Shown here one piece after another: positions 23,047-32,170 of a stretch of 61,446 nucleotides of DNA. The stretch spans positions 1-61,446 of the forward strand of contig JANPJV010000214.1 of NCBI GenBank assembly GCA_031425695.1. Direction: 5' to 3'. This stretch comes from JANPJV01 sp031425695 (GTDB lineage Bacteria > Pseudomonadota > Gammaproteobacteria > Xanthomonadales > SZUA-5). Each line of letters starts with the position of its first letter. Positions within the stretch are counted from its first letter, which is position 1. Position numbers and translations under genes: made by a program. The notes under the pieces were generated by a model, which was given only the letters and a program-made list of their open reading frames with translations, was not told the DNA's origin and did not search any database.

Positions 23047-23379
23047 TCAGGGTGGCACGTAAGGCAGCACGCCGCCGATGATCACGTCTTCGTAGTCGCC
23101 GGCGTGGTCGCGCGCAATGACGTCGTATTCCTCGAGCGAGGGCAAATCCGGCACCTGCCATGCGCCACCCGAGGAGCTGAAAACGCGTGCGACGACCGTC
23201 CGCGAAAGGCGATGCCGCACCTCTACCTCGCGGGCGCCTGGCGCGCCGTTGACAGTCACCAGGCCGACGCCGGCGTCTTCATCAGGATCCTGCTCGCCCG
23301 CGAGATAGCCGCGCGGTGCGAGCGGATAGACCGCCCAAGGCGTGATGCGCGAATTGATCAAGCGGAGGAACAAGATCAC
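23047..23379 (-). CDS. Small tail-region protein
   Basis: 110 aa from a GTG at 23379 that overlaps the upstream stop (GTGA). A carboxypeptidase-like beta pattern is seen: 'VNGAPGAREVEVRHRLSRT', 'GGAWQVPDLPSLEEYDVIA'. Proteins like this with a short beta-sandwich are common among siphophage tail-tip genes. No specific role can be named. Confidence 0.55.
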   Translation of the reverse strand: MILFLRLINSRITPWAVYPLAPRGYLAGEQDPDEDAGVGLVTVNGAPGAREVEVRHRLSRTVVARVFSSSGGAWQVPDLPSLEEYDVIARDHAGDYEDVIIGGVLPYVPP

Positions 23380-24365
23380 AGCGGCCAGGCCGAGGTGTAG
23401 TCGACGTGGATATGACCGTCGCTGTTGTCGTTAAACCCGGTCGTGTCAGAGCAATGCCGGAGGGTCGTGAGCGTCGCAGTCAGCCCAGGTGGGTTGACAA
23501 CATCAGTTCCCATCGCGACGCCGCGGTGGGAGTTTTGAGGCACGTAGAGCCCGCGCATCACGCCGCGGATTGCTGACTCAAGCCCAATGATCGCCGGGAG
23601 CCAGTAGACAAGCCCCGTCCCGGGATTTGGATTTGCAAGTGAATTCAGCACAGTGCCTACCGGCGCACTAGAGGCACCGCTCGCAAGTTTCGCCAGCCCA
23701 GCTCTGATGGGGTCGCCAGTACCAGCGTAGCCGCGCGCAAGCCAGAATCCAACGCTCGTCGGCGTCGCACACATAGTGCCAGTGTGAGAAAGGAGACTCG
23801 CCACAGCGGATCCCTGTGCGCCAGCCCCGTGCTGCGTCTCTCGGCCCGCGATGAAGAATCGATAGGGGTCGGCCGGAACGTAGCTCGCGATGTCGCCAGC
23901 GCCGTAGGTCCCGGTGCCGCCTTCGGACGCCGCGGTTCCGGTGTCGATGCACAGGTAAAAGGTCAGCTCGTCGGCAACCAGGATCCACGGCCGCGCAGTC
24001 GCGTCGACCGTGTTGCTCTTGCGCCAGACGATCGACGCAGCGACCTGTGCGGCAGTCGGCGTCTCGATGGTTCCGGTGTCCACATCGGACATCGTCAGGT
24101 AGGCACGGCAGAGCGCCTCGCGAGCGCCGCCAGTGCCGCCGGCCGCATCCACCACGCGCAGATACATCCCGGTCCCGCCGGCGGCGACAGAGTTGCGGAA
24201 GCACGCCTTGTCGGTGCCGGTGAAGGGCTTGGTCCACCCCGCCGCAGTCTTGGCGCCGTAGCCGTCGACCAGACACTTGTCGAGCAGGTTGATCAAGCTG
24301 GAGACGCCGCCAACCAGCACCGGTGCGCTGGAATCTGTCGATCGATAGATCCGGGTCGTAGTCAT
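23376..24365 (-). CDS. Phage tail-region structural protein
   Basis: 329 aa, ATG start overlapping the upstream stop codon (TGATG). Glycine/threonine-rich, with a beta-rich pattern ('GGTGMYLRVVDAAGG', 'RFFIAGRETQHGAG') and a C-terminus ending HIHVDYTSAWPL. It has no membrane segment or catalytic motif I recognise. The N-terminal 'VGGVSSLINLLDKCLVDGYG' is common to phage virion proteins encoded near tail-tip genes. It is likely a minor structural component. Confidence 0.6.
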   Translation of the reverse strand: MTTTRIYRSTDSSAPVLVGGVSSLINLLDKCLVDGYGAKTAAGWTKPFTGTDKACFRNSVAAGGTGMYLRVVDAAGGTGGAREALCRAYLTMSDVDTGTIETPTAAQVAASIVWRKSNTVDATARPWILVADELTFYLCIDTGTAASEGGTGTYGAGDIASYVPADPYRFFIAGRETQHGAGAQGSAVASLLSHTGTMCATPTSVGFWLARGYAGTGDPIRAGLAKLASGASSAPVGTVLNSLANPNPGTGLVYWLPAIIGLESAIRGVMRGLYVPQNSHRGVAMGTDVVNPPGLTATLTTLRHCSDTTGFNDNSDGHIHVDYTSAWPL

Positions 24366-27300
24366 CAGTCTGCATCTCCGCGCAATTCCACGCGCACGCT
24401 GTCGCTGGGCTCATCGATCGGCCCCTGCAGCGTGCAGCGGGCGAACCAGATCGGGTAGGACGCGCCCTGGATGTTGAAGCGCAGCGTATTGCCGCTCGCC
24501 CATCCGCCGCCCCAGCCATCCGCGTCGATCGTGAAATAGGGAACGCCGGTCAAAGGATTGTTCGGCGCGAAATCCACGCTGATCACGCCGGTACCGATCT
24601 GCCCGACGTCCTCGAGATTGCATGCGAACGCCGTCGGGCTGGTGAACGTGATCCGGTACCTGCCCGTGGTCGCCGCGGCGTTGCTGACCACGAACGGATA
24701 GGCGATATCGTTGTAGGCGGCCGCCGGCGCGTCGCCGATCAGGTCGTCGCTCCAGACGTTCGTCCAAGTGGCCTGCGCAAAGATGTTGGACGCCGCGGCT
24801 GCCATGTCCTGCGGGATCGGGATCAGCGCCGTCGACAGGTAGGAGCCCTCCGGATAGTCCCGCGAGAGCGCGCGCGCGAGCATCACCTCGCCGGTGATCA
24901 GCGCGTCGGACACCTGCAGCATGTCCTCGACTCGCCACTCGATCACGATCGGCAACTCGTAGGCGCCGAGGTCGAGCGGATCGGCCCAGGTCACGGTCCC
25001 GGCGTCGAGGTCGAGCACGTACCAGGTCGAGAGCACCGGCTCACCGAGGCTGTCGCGGACCTTGATGTAAGTGACGTTGGTTGCACCTAGATTCGTTACG
25101 TCATTGGCCGACGGACTGGCCACTTCGAGCGTATCGGTGAAGTGGATCACGGCGACATTGCCCGGGCGAATCCAGGGCACGCGGCCGTCGACGGGCAGGC
25201 GCACCGGATCCAGGCCCACGACCTCCGCATCGATCGGGATCGACTTGAGGGTGACCACGTTGTAGCGGCAGCTCGACGGGTCGACAAGGATCGGCTTGAG
25301 GATGAAGCCGTCTTCGTCGACAGCATCCTCGATGTACCAGTCTTCCGCTTCGTTGCCCGCGGCCGTGACCAGCTCGGCGAACACGACGCGCACGATCCCC
25401 ATTTCCGCATCGATCTCGCCAGTGATGCCGGTACCGGCGATAACCCCGTTGATATCCGAGGTGCCGGTGATCAGCGCGCCGGTGTCCACGCGGTTGGCGC
25501 GGATCGAGAGCGATGCGCGCTTGATGGACTGAGCCGGAACCCGGAAAAACAGCGCGTTGATCCCGGCCTCGCCCTGGACCGTCAGCAGCGCATTGATCGT
25601 CACTGTGTTGCTCGCGCCGCCGCCGGTGTAGGAGGTCAGCGTAGCCTCGCCGGCACTGAGCGCCAGCGTGCCGCCGAGCGTGCCGACGTTGGTCGTGGGG
25701 CTTACCCCGTAGTAGAGCGATCCGCTGCGGTCGACGTAGGTCCGCCCGGCGAAGGTGAAGCGCGCAGAACCGGCGACGATCGGATCGCGTAGGGACGGCG
25801 TCAGATCGATGACCAGCGGCGGACCTTCGAGCTCCTCTTCGTGTGCCTCGCCCAACTCACTGGCCAAGCGGAACTTCGCCGACGCGGCACCGGAGATCGG
25901 CACGTGCGATTTCAGCACCGTCTCGTAGCCGGTGAGGGTCTGGACGATCCAGTGATACACCTGCGTATAGGTGTAGATCGGCCGGCGTTCCGAGCTCGTG
26001 GAGCCAAAGGTGATGGAGAACTCGCCGGTCTCGTAGTCGATTGTGCCGGTGACCCCGACGCCGCCCTTGCCGAGCCAGCCGCCGGCGCCATCGTCGCGAA
26101 AGCCCTGAACATCCTCGACGATGATCTCGTCGCCCTCGGTGATGCGGAATGGAATGTAGATCGAGATGCTCGACGCCTTGATGTCGCCGCCGGCGTCGAT
26201 CGTTCCGGTAACCGTGAGGCTCGCGGCGGTCACGGGCACCGAATCGACCTCGATCGTCTCCTTGTCGTACGTGAATTCGAACAGCGAATTGCTGTCCGGG
26301 ATGAGCGTCGGGCGGAACCAGAGTTCACCGGATCCGTTGTCGAGTTCGCCCACGGCGTGGCCGCTGATCACACCAGCGGCGTTCGCCGATGCCGTCTTGC
26401 TGACGCCGCCAGCGAGCCAGGTGATATCGAGCGTACCCGGCGTAACCCCGTACTCGAGCGTGTGTCGAACGATCGGCGCCAGGATCCCGACATCGCCATA
26501 GCGCGCGTCAGCAGTGCGCGGCGTGCCCCAGGACAGCAGGATCGAGCTGTCGACGTCCGGCAGTGCGCCGAGCGTCACATCGACGCTACCACTGCCGTAG
26601 TTGATTGCGCCGGAGCCCTCGCCCGCCGCGGCGGTCAGCTGGCCAGCGCCATTGTCGCGCAGCGTGTACCAGCGACCCAGCGCGCGATAGCTGACGGTGA
26701 CGGTACCGGGCGCCGGCAGCGGGATGCAGCTGAAAACGTACACGTAGCCGCGGTTGCCAAGCGCGATCCGCGTCTCGGTGGTGAATGGCGGGGCGACGAA
26801 TAGGCCGGCGGCAGTTGCCGTAGCGCTGACCGCAGCCGACCAGGTCGTGGTGCGAGTGATCGTAAAGCTGCCGTCGTCGTAGTCGGCGAAACCAGCATAG
26901 CCATCGGTGACGCCCAGAGGGGTGAGCGGCACGAGCTCGCCGCCGCCGTTGTCCTTCAGCTGCACGCTGCCGATGGTCACGCGCAGGGTGCCGCGCGCAT
27001 ACGGCGTGCCGAAGTAGATGGTCTTTGCGTAGTCCGGAGCCACGCTGCCGCTCGTGCTCAGCGCGACCGTGAGCGCATCGGCGGCACCGCTCGGCACCAG
27101 CGCGGCGAAGTCCGCGAAAGGCGTCTGGTCGACCAGCGAGGACTCGGCAGTCGACGTCGGTACCAGTGGCACGTATGGGGAATCGACCAGGACCTGCAGG
27201 TCGCCCATTTCGGCGGCGGCCTCGAGCGGCTGCACACTGAAATACCGCGCGGCATCGGCCACCTGCGTGCGTCGCACCAGCGTCGGCGCCTTGATGCTCG

Positions 27301-27934
27301 AGCGGCGCGGCGGAGTCTCCAGCCCATAGAACGCGAACCGAAGCGCCGAGCTGATGGTGCAGATCAGGACGTCGCGCGAATAGTCGCCGTTGTCATCGGT
27401 GAATACCTGGGTCGTGCGCGAGTCCACCGATTCGAGGCGCACGAACTGCTGGTCATCCGGGTAGCCGTCGGCCTCGGTCGAGAGCAGCAGCACTTCGCCC
27501 TGGTCGGGACTCGGCTGCTCGGTGCGGCAGAAAAGGCGGATCAGGCGCTGGCCAGCGATGTGGTCGGAATAGAGGCCGAAGCTCGACTCCGGACCCTGGA
27601 TCACATAGGCCTCGACCCGGTTCTGCGCAGCCAGGCGCTCATCGATCGGGCTACCGGTCGCGAAGATGCAGACGAAAGTGAAGTCGTCGTCCGGTGGATC
27701 GATCAAGATCACATGGGCACCGAGCAGCGTGTCGGTGTTGGCGGTGTGGACGTGGAAGAAGCCCTTGCGCAAGCTCACGCGGCCGGTCACCCGGTCGAGG
27801 CGACTGATGTCCTGGAAGACGTTATTGAGGACGCCATCCTCGATCACGACAGAGGTCTGGCGGCCGCCGCCGTCGGCATTGTCGGTGAGGCGCTCGGGCT
27901 TCTTGAGCTTCAGGTCGGTGCTGGCGATCGTCAT
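24365..27934 (-). CDS. Large tail-tip/central fibre-like protein with beta repeats
   Basis: 1189 aa, by far the largest protein of the distal tail module. It is beta-rich with no transmembrane segment. At least four repeats share an 'L.DNG.G.L' or 'FRDDGAGGWLG' turn followed by 'G.I.Y..G...IT.G' strands. The C-terminal part contains 'YPEGSYLSTALIPIPQDMAA'. It probably forms the tail tip or baseplate hub on which the fibre and spike proteins assemble. There is no lytic-enzyme motif in it. Confidence 0.65.
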   Translation of the reverse strand: MTIASTDLKLKKPERLTDNADGGGRQTSVVIEDGVLNNVFQDISRLDRVTGRVSLRKGFFHVHTANTDTLLGAHVILIDPPDDDFTFVCIFATGSPIDERLAAQNRVEAYVIQGPESSFGLYSDHIAGQRLIRLFCRTEQPSPDQGEVLLLSTEADGYPDDQQFVRLESVDSRTTQVFTDDNGDYSRDVLICTISSALRFAFYGLETPPRRSSIKAPTLVRRTQVADAARYFSVQPLEAAAEMGDLQVLVDSPYVPLVPTSTAESSLVDQTPFADFAALVPSGAADALTVALSTSGSVAPDYAKTIYFGTPYARGTLRVTIGSVQLKDNGGGELVPLTPLGVTDGYAGFADYDDGSFTITRTTTWSAAVSATATAAGLFVAPPFTTETRIALGNRGYVYVFSCIPLPAPGTVTVSYRALGRWYTLRDNGAGQLTAAAGEGSGAINYGSGSVDVTLGALPDVDSSILLSWGTPRTADARYGDVGILAPIVRHTLEYGVTPGTLDITWLAGGVSKTASANAAGVISGHAVGELDNGSGELWFRPTLIPDSNSLFEFTYDKETIEVDSVPVTAASLTVTGTIDAGGDIKASSISIYIPFRITEGDEIIVEDVQGFRDDGAGGWLGKGGVGVTGTIDYETGEFSITFGSTSSERRPIYTYTQVYHWIVQTLTGYETVLKSHVPISGAASAKFRLASELGEAHEEELEGPPLVIDLTPSLRDPIVAGSARFTFAGRTYVDRSGSLYYGVSPTTNVGTLGGTLALSAGEATLTSYTGGGASNTVTINALLTVQGEAGINALFFRVPAQSIKRASLSIRANRVDTGALITGTSDINGVIAGTGITGEIDAEMGIVRVVFAELVTAAGNEAEDWYIEDAVDEDGFILKPILVDPSSCRYNVVTLKSIPIDAEVVGLDPVRLPVDGRVPWIRPGNVAVIHFTDTLEVASPSANDVTNLGATNVTYIKVRDSLGEPVLSTWYVLDLDAGTVTWADPLDLGAYELPIVIEWRVEDMLQVSDALITGEVMLARALSRDYPEGSYLSTALIPIPQDMAAAASNIFAQATWTNVWSDDLIGDAPAAAYNDIAYPFVVSNAAATTGRYRITFTSPTAFACNLEDVGQIGTGVISVDFAPNNPLTGVPYFTIDADGWGGGWASGNTLRFNIQGASYPIWFARCTLQGPIDEPSDSVRVELRGDAD

Positions 27935-27943
27935 TTCGGGTCC

Positions 27944-28423
27944 TTAAATCTGCACCGTTTCAGCGAACCGGAAGAGATCGTCGATCTCCCCGCTGGTGAG
28001 GTTGAGCGCCGCGCCGATCGCCGCAACTGCAGGGGAGGTGCGACGGAAAGTGCCGGCGTGCCCCCATGCGACCTGGATCTCTTCGGGCGCCTGTGCGACC
28101 AAAGCTTCCACGGCCGTCAACAAGTCCGCCTGCTTCATCGCAATGAGCATCTTGTAGCGCTCGGCGGTCAGCGGCACCGGCAACTGCACTGCCTGCACTG
28201 TCCACGTGCGCCGCACCACGCCCTCCACCAGCTCCAGGCCCGCGACAACAACCTCGCCGCTCTGAACGGCCGGAGGATTCACTTCCTGGACGATGTAAAC
28301 CCCGACCACGGCGAGATCGTCCGCGGCCGGCTCGCGAGGCCAGCTCACATTCGGGAAGTCGCGCCTCAGCTGCCCAGCCAGATACTCGACTGGCACGCCG
28401 TCGATCAGTTTTGCGAGCTTCAT
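27944..28423 (-). CDS. Tail-fibre-module protein, possible assembly factor
   Basis: 159 aa from ATG 28423, which overlaps the upstream stop (TGATG). The N-terminal half is beta-rich (VNPPAVQSGEVVVAGLELVE); the C-terminal half is helical (YKMLIAMKQADLLTAVEAL, LNLTSGEIDDLFRFAETV). The two-part form and position after the fibre genes resemble fibre assembly or connector proteins. No firm family is recognised. Confidence 0.55.
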   Translation of the reverse strand: MKLAKLIDGVPVEYLAGQLRRDFPNVSWPREPAADDLAVVGVYIVQEVNPPAVQSGEVVVAGLELVEGVVRRTWTVQAVQLPVPLTAERYKMLIAMKQADLLTAVEALVAQAPEEIQVAWGHAGTFRRTSPAVAAIGAALNLTSGEIDDLFRFAETVQI

Positions 28424-29235
28424 CAGTAGATCCATCCACCATCGTTGAGTGCGGCTTCGATGCCGGCCTGATCTGAGCTCATGTCTGCCGAATACACGAC
28501 GTAATCGCGCACGGTCCCGTCGACGTTGTAGGCGCCGCTGTAGGCGCCAAAGCCGATCTCAGTCCAACCAGAGGTGTTCACTTCGACGTAGTAGAGGACG
28601 GCGACGCCAGCCACGAGAACATCGTGCAGAGCGTCACGCGTGTTCGTCACCGCCGAACCGTTGACGGCTTGCGCCGAGATGGTCGAATCTGATGTTCCGC
28701 TGCCGTCCCCGTTGTTCCACAGGCCCGCATAGCTGTAGTACGGCGCACCTGCGTGCAGCATGGCGCCGACGCCGTCCGATGTCTTGATGGTTGCGACGAC
28801 GGTCGCGTAGCTCGGCTGATCGGTATGAATCCAGCCATCGTCGCTGCCGTCGTATTTGCAGCCGGGGATGCCAGTTGCGATCAGATCGACGGTCCCGGCG
28901 TTGACGATGCGAGGCTGCGCGCCGCTCGTTCCTATCGTGGCGTCACGCGTGCCCCCGGATTGGTCGTACAGCTTCGCCACGTAGCCAGAGTTGGCGCCGG
29001 TGAACGCCAGCAGCGCTGCGGTGTCCAGCTCGCCCGCGGCGTCGAACCCAATGTCCTGCTCGGCGTTGTCGTTTGAACGCCGCACGCGGATCAGTGCGCC
29101 GCTGTAGCCGGAGAGCAGCCTACGTGTCGAGTGCGCGAGCCACAGATTCGTGGTGTAGCTGTCGAGCGGACCGACGAACGGAGCGCCGCCTCCGACTTGG
29201 CCTGCTGCAGCCATGAGGGCTTCGAGGATCATCAT
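28423..29235 (-). CDS. Tail spike protein with arabinofuranosidase-like lectin domain
   Basis: 270 aa from ATG 29235. The core 'RRLLSGYSGALIRVRRSNDN' and 'LLAFTGANSGYVAKLYDQSGG' matches the arabinofuranosidase B catalytic-like fold that recurs in phage tail spikes. The 'YDQSGGTRDAT' segment is the most telling. It probably binds or cleaves a surface glycan of the host. I cannot show active-site residues. It is translationally coupled to the fibre gene upstream. Confidence 0.65.
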   Translation of the reverse strand: MMILEALMAAAGQVGGGAPFVGPLDSYTTNLWLAHSTRRLLSGYSGALIRVRRSNDNAEQDIGFDAAGELDTAALLAFTGANSGYVAKLYDQSGGTRDATIGTSGAQPRIVNAGTVDLIATGIPGCKYDGSDDGWIHTDQPSYATVVATIKTSDGVGAMLHAGAPYYSYAGLWNNGDGSGTSDSTISAQAVNGSAVTNTRDALHDVLVAGVAVLYYVEVNTSGWTEIGFGAYSGAYNVDGTVRDYVVYSADMSSDQAGIEAALNDGGWIY

Positions 29236-31754
29236 CAGTAGTCGAGCCCCGAGACCGCGCCGCGCCATGTCGTGCCACCGTCGCGCGTCACGAACACCAG
29301 CAGGTCGGTGCCCGCCGCGGTGAGCGTCGGCGCAACGCCGCCTGGCCAGGACACCGACCCCGGCCAAGTCACCGTTGCGCTTCCGCCGTTGATCAGCTCG
29401 AGGATGAAGCCGCCGGCGTTCGCGCTGGCTGGCGGGTTACTGAAGGTGAAGGTAAAGCTGCCGGTGACTGTTGCGCTGACGTAGTTTCCGAGCTCGCAAT
29501 CGATCGTGGTTGCGCTGTTCCGATTGCCCAACGCGTTGTGCGTGATCGCGTAGTCGGTGAGCCGCGGGCGCGTGATCTGCTGGTCTGTCATGGCCAACGT
29601 GCCGGAAATGGTGCCGCCGGCGAGCGGCAATTTCAGGTCGCCGACCGCCTTGACGCCTGCGCAGGTCACTGCGCGCGTCGTGTCCGAGCCCGTGGTCGCC
29701 TCTGCGGTGGTGGCCAGCTCCACGACGCCGCTCGCCGTATCACTTGCCGTCGGCAGCCGGGCTGCATCAACCGTGCCGCTCGTGATGTTCGCGCCCGAGT
29801 GGTTGTGCGAGATCGCGGCGTACACGGTATCGAAGTACGCCAAAAGCGTGGCCTTGATGCTGCTCCACGTGACCTTCTTCAGCGCATTGCTGGCCGCGCT
29901 GTCGATCAGCGGCATGGTGTCCGCATCGACGGGCGTGGTCTTCGCGCTGGAGCCGTGGATGCTCGAACCGACGTTGCCCGCGTCGGTGACGTCTGCGAGT
30001 GCTTCGATCCCGTCGAGCTTGGTCTCGTCGGCGGTCGTGAAGCTCGCGGTGGTCGCGGCGAGCACGGCGCTGTAGGCCTGGACGTCAACGCCGATCTGCG
30101 ACGTGAGCAAGGCGCCGACCAGGTTATGCTCGAGCACGAACCAGCTCGTGCCAACGCTCGCTTCGGTGCCGCCGGCGTTGTCCGCCTTCGCGACGATCAT
30201 GTCGCCGATGTCGACTGACTTGCCGCTCGCGCCACCGACCTTTCCCGCGACGCTGATCGCGTACGAATCGCCTTTGGAGGCGGCCGGGTAGTTCGGGTTG
30301 CCGCTGGCGTCGGTGTCGCCCTTGAAGTCGAGCAGGCCGGCGACCGCAGCTGCGACAGCGGCATCCGCGTAAGCAGTGGTCGCGATCTGCGTTGAATTGG
30401 TGTTCGCGGAAGCGGTCGGTGCCGTCGGCGTGCCCGACAGCGCCGGGCTGGCCAGCGGCGCCTTGGCCGCCAGCGCAGCCGTGAGGCCATTCACTCCCGC
30501 GATGGCGTGCGCATCAGCAGCAGCAGCATGCGCAGCGATCACCGCCGCACTGCCCTCGGGCGTCACCGCTCGATTCGTCGCAGTACCGGTGACCGCCTCA
30601 GCCAGCGTAGCCAGCTCGACCGCGCCCTGAGTCGTGTCCGTGGCCGTCGGCAACCTGGCAGCGTCAAGCGTGCCGCTGGTGATCTCCGATGCCGCGTGGT
30701 TGTGCGACGATCCAGCTGGGTAGACGATCGCCGTCCAAGAGCCGAGGAGCGTCGGATCGGTGCCGGTGATGAACCATGTCACGTTGGTGTCGGTGCGGTT
30801 GCACCAGTCGCCCTTCTGGCCGCTCAGGGCCAGCATTGCGACCTGGCTTGCGACCTCGCCGAGGAATTCGTTGATCGCGATATTCGGGAGCTGCGCCTGG
30901 GGAAGCTTGCCGCCGGAATCGAGGCTCGCGTAGCCGCTCGGCTGTGCCTTGTTCGCGGTCGCTTCGGCGCCACCCACATCGCCGACCACGATGACGATTG
31001 CACCAGTGCGCCCGGCTACCGACTGCACTGGCGCGGCCGCCGCTGCCGCCGCGTTGAAATTGCTGATCGTGTTTGCCAGCTGCGTGCCGGTGTGATCGGC
31101 GCGCGCGCGCAGCTGCGCATCGGTACTGTTTGCCGTGGCTCCGGTGGCCACGCCATCGAGCTTGGTCTTGTCGGCGGCCGACATGAAACCGGCTGCGGCG
31201 CCGGCGTTCGGGTGCGCGTTGACGGCATCGCGGCCGGTCAGATCGTTGTGGACGGTTACGCCGCCGCCGCCGCCAGCAGATACGCCCATGTTTTGCTGGG
31301 CTTGTAATTTCTGCTCATCGCTCAGGTCCTGCTCGCCGTCGAACCGGACGTAGCGGTCATCTCCGCTCGGATGCCCGGGCGCGGCTTCGGTGCTGCTCTC
31401 GTCGGTCGGGTCCGCGTGCACGATCGCGACGCCGGCGAACTCGTGGATCACATCATCGTCGTCGGTGAGCGAGAAATTCTCGACCGAATAGGACCAGCGC
31501 GCGAGCTTCTGCCCGCTGAGGTCAAACGCCCGCGTGATCGTGGCACCGATGTCGAGCAGGATTCCGCCGGCCGCAAACGACACGCTCAGATTGGCGGCGC
31601 CGTTGTACGTGAGCACCGCGCGCACTGTGGGCGCGCCTGGGTAGTCGCGGATGTGACAACGCAGGCCGCGACCGGAAGTCGCCAGCCCTGTGGCCGCAAG
31701 CAGGATGACGGCGCGCTCGCCCTGCCGGATCTCGATGTCGCGTTTGATCGTCAT
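29235..31754 (-). CDS. Tail fibre protein
   Basis: 839 aa. The N-terminal 120 residues form a virion-binding beta domain (MTIKRDIEIRQGERAVILLA). Then come glycine-rich linkers and collagen-like 'GGGGG', and duplicated segments with 'HNHAASEITSGTLDAARLPT' and 'HNHSGANITSGTVDAARLPT', which are typical trimeric fibre-shaft repeats. 'MSAADKTKLDG' and 'TTADETKLDGI' are also classic fibre motifs. The C-terminus (TVTWPGSVSWPGGVAPTLT) resembles a tip domain. It should mediate receptor binding. Confidence 0.85.
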   Translation of the reverse strand: MTIKRDIEIRQGERAVILLAATGLATSGRGLRCHIRDYPGAPTVRAVLTYNGAANLSVSFAAGGILLDIGATITRAFDLSGQKLARWSYSVENFSLTDDDDVIHEFAGVAIVHADPTDESSTEAAPGHPSGDDRYVRFDGEQDLSDEQKLQAQQNMGVSAGGGGGVTVHNDLTGRDAVNAHPNAGAAAGFMSAADKTKLDGVATGATANSTDAQLRARADHTGTQLANTISNFNAAAAAAAPVQSVAGRTGAIVIVVGDVGGAEATANKAQPSGYASLDSGGKLPQAQLPNIAINEFLGEVASQVAMLALSGQKGDWCNRTDTNVTWFITGTDPTLLGSWTAIVYPAGSSHNHAASEITSGTLDAARLPTATDTTQGAVELATLAEAVTGTATNRAVTPEGSAAVIAAHAAAADAHAIAGVNGLTAALAAKAPLASPALSGTPTAPTASANTNSTQIATTAYADAAVAAAVAGLLDFKGDTDASGNPNYPAASKGDSYAISVAGKVGGASGKSVDIGDMIVAKADNAGGTEASVGTSWFVLEHNLVGALLTSQIGVDVQAYSAVLAATTASFTTADETKLDGIEALADVTDAGNVGSSIHGSSAKTTPVDADTMPLIDSAASNALKKVTWSSIKATLLAYFDTVYAAISHNHSGANITSGTVDAARLPTASDTASGVVELATTAEATTGSDTTRAVTCAGVKAVGDLKLPLAGGTISGTLAMTDQQITRPRLTDYAITHNALGNRNSATTIDCELGNYVSATVTGSFTFTFSNPPASANAGGFILELINGGSATVTWPGSVSWPGGVAPTLTAAGTDLLVFVTRDGGTTWRGAVSGLDY

Positions 31755-32170
31755 CAGGCAACTTCCATCAGGCGCAACACCAAGGAGTAGTAATCAGTCG
31801 GCGCCGGCGGCGTCTTGTGCTTGAGCTGCGCGGCTTCGATCGCGCCAGAGTCCCGCCGAAAGCGCACGGTGAACTCGCGCTCGCCGCTCGGGTAGCCGGG
31901 GATCGAGAGAGTCATGTTCGGACCGTTGGCGACCGCCTCGAGAGCCTGCAGCTCCTCGACCACCGAGCGCTCAACCCAGGCGAAATCCGCCCCCGACTGA
32001 AGGGTGATCGGGCGGCCGGCGAGCTTCCCGGACTCGTGCACGATCAACGCGCCGGTGAGCGAGTGCTCAAGGACCTGCGCGACTTTCCAAGCGACGAACT
32101 CATCGAGCCACTGCAGGTCCTCGGGCAGCAGGACCACGGTCAGGCCGGAGGTGAGCGTGATGTTGGCCAT
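31754..32170 (-). CDS. Distal-tail-like protein
   Basis: 138 aa, ATG start overlapping the tape-measure stop (TGATG). Mostly beta with two helices: 'VVLLPEDLQWLDEFVAWKVA', 'ERSVVEELQALEAVANG', 'LSIPGYPSGEREFTVRFRRD'. Its position directly after the tape measure is that of distal tail or tail-completion proteins. No recognisable named family. Confidence 0.6.
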   Translation of the reverse strand: MANITLTSGLTVVLLPEDLQWLDEFVAWKVAQVLEHSLTGALIVHESGKLAGRPITLQSGADFAWVERSVVEELQALEAVANGPNMTLSIPGYPSGEREFTVRFRRDSGAIEAAQLKHKTPPAPTDYYSLVLRLMEVA

